DNA of 64,000 bases from CBDCWO01 sp965223405 (lineage in GTDB: Bacteria > Bacteroidota > Bacteroidia > Chitinophagales > Saprospiraceae), in the NCBI GenBank assembly GCA_965223405.1, contig CBDCWO010000006.1:186001-250000 (forward strand), written 5' to 3'. Made by a program: the position numbers and the translations under genes. The notes below the pieces were generated by a model that saw only the letters and a program-made list of their open reading frames with translations, did no database searches and was not told where the DNA came from. Positions within the stretch are counted from its first letter, which is position 1. Each line of letters opens with the position of its first letter. Below are positions 27,697 to 42,600 of the stretch, one piece after another.

Positions 27697-30600
27697 AAGG
27701 GGCTAAGTATGCTTTGCTCATTGCGAGCTTATGCTTTATATTCATGATTTCTTCTGATAGGGTACTTGCACAACCGTGCAGTGCCTCTACTCCTTCTTTT
27801 ACAATAGACCTTACCGGATCTCCTTCCGGGACCTGGTCAAGCCCCTTAGTTTCAAGAGCTGGTCAATGTTGTACAACGGTATCTCCACATCGCTGTATCG
27901 AATTTATAGTTACCCTAGATCCAGCTGCAGTTGGTGTTATTTTAAGGAAAAATGGTGCTTTAGCATGGGGAAGTGGAACTGTTGAGCTGAATTGTATGAG
28001 TCCAACTAGCTGGGGAGATGTACTTTGCCTCAATGGAGTGGGACCACATCGCCTTACCTATTGTGAACCAGGGAGTAATGCGGCAACCTATACAATTGAA
28101 TCAGTAGATGGGACGATTGCGCCTTTCCTAGATGTAATTGGAGAGGGATGTTCTTCAGACATTGACTTAATCACTGATGGAAGTATAGATTACAGTACAC
28201 TCACCTGGACGAACACATCAGGTAATGATCCGGGTGCCAATTACATTTCAGGAAAAACCACATCTACACCAACGTTTACCGGACCTGCTGGAACATATAC
28301 CTATGATGTATGTGCCCAGATATCAGCAGGGACATGTACTTTTACTACCTTTGTTTGTTCTGAGGTTACTATTACGGTGGTTCCCTCAATCACAGTCACG
28401 GTTCCAGATGGTGCATTTTGTACCGGCGGAAGTTATACCGCCACGGCCACCGTATCTCCCGGAGGTTCCTATGTATACGAATGGTATAGTGCTAGTGGTG
28501 GCGGTGGAACATTATTAAATTCGGGATTTGATATTACGAGTCATAACTACAATACACCTGGTACAAAGTCGGTACGTGTATACGACACTTTGTATGGTAA
28601 TTGTTTTGAAGCAATTGAAGATTTCATAGTTACAGAAAATCCCTTACCTACGGCAGTAATCAACGGGCCAACCGAAGTTTGTGATGGAGGAACATTGACC
28701 TTCACCGCCAATAATGCTGGATCGGGAGCTACCTACAGCTGGAATTTTGGTGCCGGAGCCTCTCCGGGAACAGCATCCGGAATCGGACCTCATAGCGTAA
28801 CCTACAACAGTTGTGCAAATAATACAGTAACCCTTACTGTCGTACGTCTTGGCTGTACCAATATGGCAACGCACAACCTTACGCCGGATGTAACTCCACC
28901 GACTTTTACAGTACCCCCTAATTTAACCATAAACTGTACCGTTGACTATACAGACTTGTCCATCACCGGAGATGTCACTGATGAAATGGATAATTGTTCT
29001 CCCGGACTAGATGCCACCTATTCCGATGTAATCGGACTGTGTGTCAGCAGATTGCAAACAATAACCCGTACCTGGAGTTTAACCGATGCTTGCGGTAACA
29101 CCACAAACCAGAATCAATTAATTGTACTCCAGGATCAAGACGCTCCTTCGTTTACAGAACCACCTGATATTACACTTACTTGTAATGATGATCCAAACGA
29201 TTTGATGTTGACTGGGGATGTGACTGATGAAGCTGATAATTGCCAACCAGGACCATTGGATGCATACATCGAAAGTAATGTCTTCACCCCATATGGATGT
29301 AGTGGTACCGGAGAAATCAGAAGAAGATGGAGACTAGACGATGGATGTGGAAACACAACTGTTAAATTTCAAACTATATATATTATTGATAATACTCCGC
29401 CAACCATGCCTTGCCCGAACCCGGGTTCTTATGAGTGTATTTCACAGGTCCCAGCAATTATTACGACCCTGGCTGCTTATGAGGCGGCTTTTGGTAACGT
29501 TACAGACGATTGTAATGTGGATCCGAATTCATTTACCTATGCAGAGACCTCAAGCGGTACGTGTCCAACGACCATTACCAGAACATATACCATTGCAGAC
29601 GATTGCGGAAATACATCTTCTTGTATGCAGACCATCACGGTCTTGGATGTTACCGATCCAACTTTTACCGACCCGGCTGATATAACTATTTTTGTCGATG
29701 CCCTTTGTAATTACAACGCTGATCCTTCCGTGACCGGTGATGTAACCGATGAAAACGACAATTGCGCCATAGGATTGAATGCTACCTATAGTGATGTTAC
29801 CGTTCCCGGAACTTGTCAGGGAGAAACCGTAATAACCAGAACCTGGTCATTAGTCGATGATTGCGGTAATTCCGCCCCGGACCTAGATCAAATTATTACA
29901 GTACAAGATACTACTTCTCCAACTTTCACCCTTCCGGTTGATGCGACTATCTATGCCGATGCCAATTGTAATTATAATTCCGATCCAAGTATTACCGGGG
30001 ATGTAAGCATTAGTAATGATAACTGTGCACCGGCTCTAACCTCCAGTTATATCGATGTAACCAATCCGGGTTCTTGCGAAGGTGAAGTAATAATTTCTCG
30101 GCAATGGACTGTTCAGGATGCTTGTATGAATATAAGTGCTGTTCAGGTTCAGACGATAACTGTTCTGGACACTATTAGCCCGACATTCAGTATCCCAAGT
30201 GATGTCACCATCTATGCCGATGCCAATTGTAATTATAATGTAGGAGTAGGTTTCACCGGTGATGTCACTGACGAGGCCGACAATTGTACTACTGTACTTG
30301 ATGCAACCTTTGTCGATGGTCCTCCGGTACCTGGATCTTGTGAAGGTGAATGGAGTATTACCAGAACCTGGTCTCTCGTTGATGATTGTGGAAATGCAGC
30401 CAGTAATCAATTTCAAACGATTTTCATAGAAGATACCACCAGGCCTACTTTTACCAGACCCGCTGATATTACCATTTTTGTAGATGGAGCATGTAATTAC
30501 AATGCAGACCCCTCAATTACAGGTGATGTTACTGACGAAGCTGATAACTGTACCACGATACTTGATGCAACCTATTCTGACAATGTGACACCCGGAACTT

Positions 30601-33600
30601 GTCCTGGAAATTGGACCATTACCCGAACCTGGTCTCTTGTTGATGATTGTAATAATGCTGCCAACGACCAAATCCAGACCATCACAGTAGAAGATAATAC
30701 TATCCCAACGTTTACAGTACCGGTCGATTATACTATATACGTTGATGACAATTGTAATTATAATGCGGATCCTACCGTCACAGGTGAAGTTACCGTTAGT
30801 TCTGACAATTGTTCTGCTACCATTACTCCTTCCTACACAGATGCCACAAATCCTGGATCGTGTGAAGGTCAGTGGATTATTACAAGGACATGGACTGTAG
30901 AGGATCAGTGTTCTAATATTAGTGCAGCCATTAACCAGACCATTACAGTATTAGATACCACCCGTCCAACGTTTACTATTCCAGCCGATATTACATTATA
31001 CGCGGATGCCTCATGTAATTATGATGTATCTGTTGGATTTACCGGCGATGTAACTGACGAAGCCGATAATTGTACCACCGTACTTGACGCTACTTTTGTA
31101 GATGGTCCTCCTGTACCCGGAGCATGTCAAGGTGAATGGAGCATTACCCGGACCTGGTCTTTAGTAGACGACTGTGGTAATGCGGCAAATAATCAATTTC
31201 AAACTATTTTTATTGAGGATACCACCAGACCTACTTTTACTCGACCCGCCGATATTACCATCTATGTTGATGGAGCCTGTAACTACAATGCAGATCCATC
31301 AATCACCGGCGACGTAACTGACGAAGCCGATAATTGTACCACTATCTTAAACGCTACTTATGCGGACAATACCGTACCTGGATTATGTCCTGGAAATTGG
31401 ACTATTACCCGTACTTGGTCTTTGGTTGACGATTGTGGAAATGCAGCTGATGATCAAGATCAGACCATTACGGTTCAGGACACCACCAGGCCTACTTTTA
31501 CGGTTCCGGTAGACTTCACTATTTACGCTGATGATAATTGTAATTACGACTCAGATCCGACCATCACTGGTGAAGTTACGGTTACTTCTGACAATTGTTC
31601 CGGTACGATTACTCCTGCGTATACTGACGCTACAAATCCTGGAACTTGTGAAGGTCAATGGATTATCACACGTACCTGGACCGTTTCCGATCCCTGTAGC
31701 AACATTAGCGCCGCAATCGATCAAACCATTACGGTATTAGATACCACGCGTCCAACGTTTACTATTCCAGCCGATATTACTTTATATGCGGATGCCTCGT
31801 GTAATTATGATATATCCATTGGATTTACCGGCGATGTAACTGATGAAGCCGATAATTGTACCACCGTACTTGACGCTACCTTTGTAGATGGTCCTCCGGT
31901 GCCCGGAGCTTGTCAAGGTGAATGGAGCATTACCCGGACCTGGTCTTTAGTGGATGACTGCGGTAATGCGGCAAATAATCAATTTCAAACTATTTTTATT
32001 GAGGATACCATCAGACCTACTTTTACTCGACCCGCCGATATTACCATCTATGTTGATGGAGCCTGTAACTACAATGCAGATCCATCGATCACCGGCGATG
32101 TAACTGACGAAGCCGATAATTGTACCACTATCTTAAACGCTACTTATGCAGACAATACCGTACCTGGATTATGTCCTGGAAATTGGACTATTACCCGTAC
32201 TTGGTCTTTGGTTGACGATTGTGGAAATGCAGCTAATGATCAAGATCAGATCATTACGGTTCAGGACACCACCAGGCCTACTTTTACGGTTCCGGTAGAC
32301 TTCACTATTTACGCTGATGATAATTGTAATTACGACTCAGATCCGACCGTCACTGGTGAAGTTACGGTTACTTCCGACAATTGTTCCGGTACGATTACTC
32401 CTGCGTATACTGATGCTACAAATCCAGGAACTTGTGAAGGTCAATGGATTATCACACGAACCTGGACCGTTTCCGATCCCTGTAGCAACATTAGCGCCGC
32501 AATCGACCAAACGATTACCGTTTTAGATACTACCAGACCTACTTTTACAGTACCTGGAGATATTACCATATATACTGACGCCTTGTGTAATTATGATGTA
32601 TCTGTCGGATTTACCGGTGATGTAACCGATGAAGCCGACAATTGTACTACGGTGCTTGACGCTACCTTTGTGGACGGGCCTCCTATAGCTGGTGCATGCC
32701 AAGGAGAGTGGAGTATAACCCGTACCTGGTCACTGGTTGATGATTGCGGAAATGTCGCAAACGATCAATTTCAAACTATTTTCATTGAGGATACCACCAG
32801 ACCTACATTTACGGTTCCAGGTGATATTACCATTTATGCTGATAACAACTGTAACTATGATGCCTCGATTGGAATTACCGGTGATGTAACCGATGAAGCT
32901 GACAATTGTACTACAATCCTGGATGCTACATCTACAGATGTAACTGCCAATGGAACTTGCGAAGGCGAATGGATCATTACCCGCACCTGGTCACTGATTG
33001 ACGACTGTGGCAATGCGGCTAACGATCAAGATCAAACCATTACGGTTCAGGACACCACCCGACCTACTTTTACTCGACCCGCCGATATTACCATCTATGC
33101 GGATGCTACCTGTGCCTATGATATCACGGTTGGCAATACTGGAGATGTAACCGATGAAGCCGATAACTGTACTTCCATACTCGATGCGACCTTTGTCGAT
33201 GCACCTCCAACTCCGGGGACTTGTGAAGGGGAGTGGATTATCACACGTACCTGGTCTCTGATCGACGGCTGTCTGAATGCGGCAAACGATCAAATCCAAA
33301 CCATTACCGTCGAAGATACTACCAGACCTACTTTTACAGTACCTGGAGATATTACCATCTATGCTGACGCTAATTGCAACTATGATGTTTCCGTCGGATT
33401 CACCGGTGATGTAACCGACGAAGCCGATAACTGTACTACAATACTCGATGCTACTTTTGTCGACGGAGCTCCCGTTGCGGGGACATGTGTGGGGGAATGG
33501 ATCATCACCCGTACCTGGTCTCTAGTCGATGACTGTGGAAACAATGCCAACGATCAATTCCAAACCATTACTGTCGAAGATACCACCAGGCCTACTTTCA

Positions 33601-36600
33601 CCGTACCAGGTGATATTACCATCTATGCCGATGGTGCATGTAACTACGATGCTTCCATTGGATTCACCGGTGATGTAACCGACGAAGCCGATAATTGTAC
33701 TACAATACTCGATGCTACTTCAGTAGATGGGGCTCCTGTACCCGGGTCCTGTGAAGGAGAATGGATCATCACACGTACCTGGTCTCTGGTTGACGATTGC
33801 GGCAATGCGGCTAACGATCAAGATCAAACCATTACGGTTCAGGACACCACAAGGCCTACTTTTACGAGACCTGCCGATATCACCATTTATGCCGATGATG
33901 TCTGTGTTTATGATATCGATGTCTCTAATACTGGGGATGTAACCGATGAAGCCGATAATTGTACCACGGTACTCGATGCCACATTCGTTGATGGAGCTCC
34001 TGTAGCTGGTGCTTGTGAAGGAGCTTGGATTATCACCCGTACCTGGTCTCTGGTCGATGATTGTCTAAATGCAGCCAACGATCAATTTCAAACCATTACG
34101 GTACAAGATACCACCAGACCTACTTTTACCGCTCCAGGTGATGTTACCATCTATGCCGATGCCTCATGTAACTATGATATTACGGTTGGGTTTACTGGGG
34201 ATGTAACCGATGAAGCCGATAACTGTACTACCGTACTCGATGCTACTTTTGTGGATGGTGCTCCCGTTGCAGGTGCATGTGAAGGAGAGTGGACTATAAC
34301 TAGGACCTGGTCTCTGGTCGATGATTGTGGTAATGCCGCCAACGATCAGTTCCAAACTATTACGGTTGAAGATACTACCAGACCTACTTTTACGGTACCA
34401 GGTGACATTACCATCTACGCCGATGGTGCATGTAACTACGATGCTTCTATTGGATTTACTGGCGATGTAACTGACGAAGCCGATAACTGCACTACAATAC
34501 TGGATGCGACTTCCGTTGATGGAGCCCCTGTACCCGGATCGTGCGAGGGCGAATGGATCATCACCCGTACCTGGTCCCTCGTCGATAATTGCGGTAATGC
34601 TGCCAATGATCAAGATCAAACTATTACGGTTCAGGATACCACCCGACCCACTTTTACCAGACCTGCCGATATAACCATTTATGCCGATGATGTCTGTGTT
34701 TATGATATCGATGTCTCTAATACTGGGGATGTAACCGATGAAGCCGATAATTGTACAACGGTACTCGATGCCACATTCGTTGATGGAGCTCCTGTAGCTG
34801 GTGCTTGTGAAGGAGCTTGGATTATCACCCGTACCTGGTCTCTGGTCGATGATTGTCTAAATGCAGCCAACGATCAATTTCAAACCATTACGGTACAAGA
34901 TACTACCAGACCTACTTTTACCGCTCCAGGTGATGTTACCATCTATGCCGATGCCTCGTGTAACTATGATATTACGGTTGGGTTTACTGGGGATGTAACC
35001 GATGAAGCCGATAACTGTACTACCGTACTCGATGCTACTTTTGTGGATGGTGTTCCTGTGGCCGGTACCTGTGAAGGAGAGTGGACTATAACTAGGACCT
35101 GGTCTCTGGTCGACGATTGTGGAAACGCCGCTAACGATCAATTCCAAACCATTACTGTTGAAGATACCACCAGACCAACATTCACAGTACCAGGTGATAT
35201 TACCATCTATGCCGATGGTGCATGTAACTACGATGCTTCTATTGGATTTACCGGGGATGTAACCGACGAAGCCGACAACTGTACCACCGTGCTGGATGCA
35301 ACTTTTGTAGATGGTGCTCCTGTGGCGGGATCCTGTGAAGGAGAATGGATCATCACCCGTACCTGGTCTCTGGTCGATAATTGTGGAAATACCACAGGAG
35401 ATCAAGATCAGACCATTACGGTTCAGGATACCACCAGACCTACTTTTACCAGACCTGCCGATATCACCATTTATGCTGATGATGTCTGTGTTTATGATAT
35501 CGATGTCTCCAATACTGGGGATGTTACCGATGAAGCCGATAATTGTACCACAGTACTCGATGCCACCTTCGTGGATGGAGTTCCTGTAGCCGGATCTTGT
35601 GAAGGAGCATGGATTATCACCCGTACCTGGTCTCTGGTCGATGATTGTCTAAATGCAGCCAACGATCAAATTCAAACCATTACGGTACAAGATACTACCA
35701 GACCAACTTTTACCGCTCCAGGTGATATTACCATCTATGCCGATGCCGATTGTAATTATGATGTATCCGTCGGAAATACAGGAGATGTAACCGATGAAGC
35801 CGATAACTGTACTACCGTACTCGATGCTACTTTTGTGGATGGTGCTCCCGTGGCGGGTGCTTGTGAAGGCGAATGGACCATCACCCGCACCTGGTCTCTG
35901 GTTGACGATTGTGGTAATGCTGCTAACGATCAATTCCAAACCATTACGGTTGAAGATACCACCAGGCCTACTTTTACTGTACCAGGTGATATTACCATCT
36001 ATGCCGATGGTGCATGTAACTATGATGCTTCTATTGGATTCACCGGTGATGTAACTGACGAAGCCGACAACTGTACCACTGTACTGGATGCCACTTTTGT
36101 AGATGGCGCTCCCGTGGCGGGATCCTGTGAAGGCGAATGGATCATCACCCGTACCTGGTCTCTGGTCGATAATTGTGGAAATACCACAGGAGATCAAGAT
36201 CAGACCATTACGGTTCAGGATACCACCAGACCTACTTTTACCAGACCTGCCGATATCACCATTTACGCTGATGATGTCTGTGTTTATGATATCGATGTCT
36301 CCAATACTGGGGATGTTACCGATGAAGCCGATAATTGTACCACAGTACTCGATGCAACCTTCGTGGATGGAGCTCCTGTAGCCGGATCTTGTGAAGGAGC
36401 ATGGATTATCACCCGTACCTGGTCTCTAATCGATGATTGTTTAAATGCCGCCAACGATCAAATTCAAACCATTACGGTACAAGATACTACCAGACCAACT
36501 TTTACCGCTCCAGGTGATATTACCATCTATGCCGATGCCGATTGTAATTATGATGTATCCGTCGGAAATACAGGAGATGTAACCGATGAAGCCGATAACT

Positions 36601-39600
36601 GTACTACCGTACTCGATGCTACTTTTGTGGATGGTGCTCCCGTGGCCGGTACCTGTGAAGGAGAGTGGACTATAACTAGGACCTGGTCTCTGGTCGACGA
36701 TTGTGGAAACGCCGCTAACGATCAATTTCAAACCATTACTGTTGAAGATACCACCAGACCAACATTCACAGTACCAGGTGATATTACCATCTATGCCGAT
36801 GGTGCATGTAACTACGATGCTTCTATTGGATTTACCGGTGATGTAACCGACGAGGCCGACAACTGTACCACCGTGCTGGATGCCACTTTTGTAAATGGCG
36901 CTCCCGTGGCGGGATCATGTGAAGGCGAATGGATCATTACCCGTACCTGGTCTCTGGTCGATAATTGTGGAAATACCACAGGAGATCAAGATCAGACCAT
37001 TACGGTTCAGGATACCACCAGACCTACTTTTACAAGACCTCCCGATATTACGATCTATGCTGATGATGTCTGTGTTTATGATATCGATGTCTCCAATACA
37101 GGAGATGTAACCGATGAAGCCGATAACTGTACTACGGTACTCGATGCGACCTTCGTGGATGGAGCTCCCGTAGCCGGGGCTTGCGAAGGAGAATGGATTA
37201 TTACCCGTACCTGGTCTCTAATCGATGATTGTTTAAATGCAGCCAACGATCAAATTCAGACTATTACAGTACAAGATACTACCAGACCTACTTTTACCGC
37301 TCCTGGAGATATCACCATCTATGCAGATGCCGATTGTAATTATGATGTATCCGTCGGAAATACAGGAGATGTAACCGATGAAGCTGATAATTGTACCACT
37401 GTGCTAGATGCTACCTTTGTCGACGACGCACCAGTACCGGGCTCCTGCGAAGGCGAATTTACCATCACCCGTACCTGGTCATTAGTAGATGATTGTGGAA
37501 ATGCTGCACCTGACTTAATCCAGTTTATTACAGTAGAGGATACGATTTCTCCAACCTTTACAGCACCAGGTGACATTACAGTCTATTTTGATGCAGGATG
37601 TGGGCACGATATTTCTACTTCTGTTACAGGTGATGTAACCGATGAAAATGACAATTGTACTACCTCTTTAGATGCTACTTTTACCGATGTCACTGTTCCC
37701 GGAAGCTGTGGCAATGAGTTGTATGTTACACGTACCTGGTCCTTGATTGATAACTGCGGAAATCTAGCTGGAGAACAGATTCAAAATATCGTAGTAACGG
37801 ATACCACTTCTCCAATCCTGGTATGTCCTCCCAACGTAACCATGGATTGTCCTGCAGACACGACTATTTTCAATACCGGAACGGCAACCGCTAGTGACAA
37901 CTGTCTAGCAGTTACGATAACCTACTCGGATGATGTAACTCCTGGAGGTTGCTACGGAGCTTTTACGGTAGCTCGTACATGGTCAGCGGTTGATGAATGC
38001 GGTATCACAACGACCTGTATCCAAACAATAGAAGTAATAGATGTTACAGATCCGACCTTTACTGTACCTGCTGATATTACTATTGCTTGTGATCAGGATC
38101 CAACAGATTTGACTCTCGTGGGAGATGTAACTGATGAAAGCGATGGATGTTCAACCTCGTTGGATGCAACCTATTCAGACAATTCTGTTATAGGATGCAA
38201 TGGTTCTGGCGTAATTACCCGGACATGGACCCTAATTGACGAATGTGGAAATACAACGGTACAGGTTCAAACGATAACCATTTTGGATGATCAAAATCCA
38301 CAAATCAGTTGTCCTTCCTCGATTGAAGCGGTTTGTTCAATAGCTGAAATACCTCCATATACCGATTTAACTGATTTTTTGAACAATGGGGGAACTGTAT
38401 CTGACAACTGTGGTATTGATCCATTTTCATTTGCCTTGTTAACTGAAGTATCTGATGGAAATAGTTGTCCTGAAGTAATAGTCCGAACCTACATTATTTC
38501 AGATTTATGCGGGAATATAACATCTTGTAATCAGGTGATTACTATAAATGATACCATAAATCCTGTAATTAATAATGCTCCCGGAGACGTCACCGTTGTT
38601 TGTGATGCTATACCTGATGTTCCAATTTTGAATGTGGACATAACGGCAAGCGATAATTGTAGTACACCAACATTCACATTTTCTGAAATTACATTGACTG
38701 GAATATGTGAGAATACATTTTCAATCGAAAGAACTTGGACAGCCATCGATGATTGTGGAAACACAACCAGTACTTCGCAATTAATAACAGTTATTGATTG
38801 TCAACCGGAAGTTTCTGTTACCGCCAGCGCTAATCCGATTTGCGAAGGCGGATCGACAATTCTTACCGCTATCGTAAATAATAATTATAGCACCCCAGTG
38901 TATCAATGGCAATTCAGCGATGATGGTATTAATTTTAATGATATTTCTGGTGCTACTTCGACTGTCTTAAATATCACCAGTGCTTCCATCTGGGATCAAG
39001 GTTTTTACCGTATCGTAATTAGTGATAATGCTGGTAATCTAGGAAATCCCGATTGTAATACCCTTTCGGAAACACTATACCTTACTATCAATCAGACTGC
39101 TGTGACCGTCCTGGATGAAACGATCTGTCAAGGTGATAGCTATACTGTTGGGACTCAAACATTCTCCTCTTCAGGAAGTTACACTATAGTCCTTTTAACC
39201 TCAGAAGGATGTGATAGTGTGGTAGATCTTAATTTAACCGTACTACCACCAATTGAAATCACTCTGAATGAGATTATTTGTGAAGGTGAAAGTTATGCTG
39301 TTGGAAGTTCAGTGTACACTACTAGTGGTAGCTATACGGATCACCTAATCACTGCTGGAGGATGTGATAGTATTGTCAATCTAAACTTGGAAGTAAAGCC
39401 GAATATTATATACAATATTGATACTTCAATATGTGCTGGAGAATCTATTACTATTGGAGGTCAAACTTTTTCAACCACAGATAATTATGTAATCAATTTG
39501 GCTACAATTTTTGGATGTGACAGCATCATTAATTTAAACTTAAATGTAATTGAGCCAGTAATTGAAAACATCACAGCACAAATATGTGATGGTCAAACTT

Positions 39601-42600
39601 ATCTTACAGGTGGACAAACCTTTAATACCACAGGAACATATACAATTAACACCATTGCAAGCAGTGGATGTGACAGTATTATCGAATTAGATCTTACCGT
39701 AGACAATACGATCTATAACACCATTGGAAGAACTATATGTGATGGAGATACTTATTCGTTTGGAAATACATCTTACAGTACATCAGGAACCTATATACAT
39801 ACCTTTCAATCAAGTGCCGGATGTGATAGTGTGGTTACTTTGAATCTTGACGTTGTCGAACAAATTTTCGTCACCTTGAATGAAACAATTTGTGATGGTG
39901 AATCCTTTGAGGTAGGAAGTCAGAGTTTCGATCAATCCGGCACTTATATTGTTTCTATGACTTCAAGCGGTGGATGCGATAGTACCGTTACACTCAACCT
40001 TACAGTAGCTCCGGTTTATGACATGACCAGTACTCAGAATATTTGTCAGGGAGACTTTGTAAGCATTGGAGGTCAAACTTTTAATCAAACGGGTATTTAT
40101 GATATCAATTTGACAACATCTCAAGGTTGTGACAGTATTATCCACCTAGATTTAACGGTGCATCCCGTGTCAAGTCAGACCTTACCTTTTACCATGTGTG
40201 AAGGAGAAACTTTCTATGGTGTCCAAGGTCAATACACTCAAACTGGAATTTATACTGAAACATTCCAATCATCAGTTGGATGCGACTCAATCATCGTGTA
40301 CGACATCACGGTAAATCCTGTTTATGATATATCTGTAAATCATCAAATTTGTCAGGGGGAGTCCTATTCTGTGGGAAACAATTCTTATAGTACAACAGGG
40401 ATGTACATAGACACACTGCAATCTGCCAAAGGATGTGACAGTATCGTTCGCCTCGATTTGGCAGTTCTGCAACAACTCACTACCGATATTTCAGCTCAAA
40501 TATGTCAAGGGGATTCTTATACTCTCGGTACTAGTACATACAATTCTTCAGGCACTTATACTGAAACATTCATATCACAAGCCGGTTGTGATAGTGTGGT
40601 AACTTTAACCCTGGATGTATTGGAAAACCTGACCACTGACATCTCTACTACAATTTGTTCAGGTGAAATTTATGTTTTAGGTAGCCAATCATTAACCAGT
40701 ACAGGTACTTATTCCGAAACTTTTACTTCAAATTCCGGTTGCGACTCTATAGTAACAGTTGACTTGACAGTATTGAACGTTATTAGTACTACCATTACTG
40801 AAACGATTTGCTCAGGTAATACTTATTTCTTTAATAATCAAAATCTAAGTAGTACTGGAACCTATAAAGACACTTTAGTTGCAGCCGCCGGTTGTGATAG
40901 TATTGTGACTTTACAACTTTCAGTTCTTCCGGCCAAACAGAAAGAGCTGAATGTACAAATATGTGATGGGAGTTCTTACGACTTTAATGGGGAAACAATT
41001 ACAACCAGCGGAGTTTATATGGATACTTTGCCATCGGCTAATGGGTGTGATTCAATAATTACTCTGCAATTACAGGTCCTACCAGTAATAACAGAAACAT
41101 TGGATATTCAGATATGTCTTGGACAAACCTTCTATTTTAACAATCAGGATCTGAATGTTACCGGTACCTATTTTGACACGACTCAAACGTCGGATGGTTG
41201 CGATTCAATAACTACGCTAAACCTACAAGTCCTTCCAGCCCTGAGTGGTACGGATAACATTCAAATTTGTTTGGGGCAAACCTATATGTTTAACAATCAA
41301 GAATTGGACGTTACCGGCACCTATTATGATACCGTTCTTACTAGCGGTGGATGCGATTCTATCATTACCTTGAATTTGGAAGTTCTTCCTGTCCTCACAG
41401 GTGAAGAGAACGTTCAAATCTGCCAAGGTCAATCTTACTTCTTTAATAATCAAAACCTTAACACAACCGGAACTTATTACGATACATTATTGACCCCCGG
41501 AGGATGTGATTCGATTGCTACTTTAAATCTGGAAATACTGCCTGTGCTTACAGGATCTGAAACCGTACAGATTTGTCTAGGACAAACTTATAACTTTAAC
41601 AATCAGGATCTTGATGTTGCAGGAACGTATTACGATACCGTGGTAACCAGTGGTGGTTGTGATTCGATCATTACTCTTAATTTGGAAATACTGCCGGTAT
41701 TAACTGGTTCAGAAACCGTACAGATTTGTCTGGGACAAACGTATAACTTCAACAATCAGAACCTTGATGCGGCAGGAACTTATTACGATACTGTGGTTAC
41801 CGGTGGTGGTTGTGATTCGATCATTACTCTTAATTTGGAAATACTGCCGGTGCTAAGTGGATCAGAATCTATACAAATCTGTCAAGGGCAGGTATATACA
41901 TTCAATAATCAAGACCTTAATGCCTCCGGAACTTACTTGGATACCTTACAAACCACTGCAGGTTGTGATTCCATTGTTACCTTAACCTTATTAGTACTTG
42001 ATGTGCTACAGAGTACAGATAGTGTTCAAATCTGTGAAGGTCAAACTTATACATTTGATGGGAATTCACTCAATACCTCTGGCACCTATACAGGTACTTT
42101 CCAGACCAGTTATGGATGTGATTCAGTAGTTACTCTTGTCTTAGAAGTGCTTCCGGAACTAACTACTAACATAAATCAACAAATCTGCGACGGTCAGACG
42201 TATTTATTTGATGGTAACGATCTCAATACTACCGGAACGTATACCGCAACATTCTCAACATCGGCAGGGTGCGACTCTATCGTTACTCTAAATCTATCTG
42301 TTGTACCAACATTAACAGAAACTTTAAATATCACATTATGTGAGGGTGAATCGTATGATTTTAGTGGTAGTTCTAGAACTACTTCAGGTACCTATATCGA
42401 TTCCTTAATCTCCTCAAGTGGTTGTGACTCGATTGTTACTTTGAATCTTACTATCAATGAAAATTCACACCATGAATTTACCATAGACATTTGTGCCGGT
42501 GAAACTTATGAATTTATTAATGAGACTCTATCTATAGAAGGGCAGTATATTGATACCATAACAGCGGCAAATGGTTGTGACTCAATCATTACCCTGAATC

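Noticed and set aside
27479..27745. 88-codon minus-strand frame in the divergent region
   Set aside because: It overlaps the start of giant gene 2, has no recognisable domain and lies in AT-rich regulatory sequence.
34164..36731. Minus-strand open frames of 96-182 codons across giant gene 2
   Set aside because: They repeat with the 792-bp triad and read as low-information Gly/Ile/Thr-rich translations; shadows of the coding strand.
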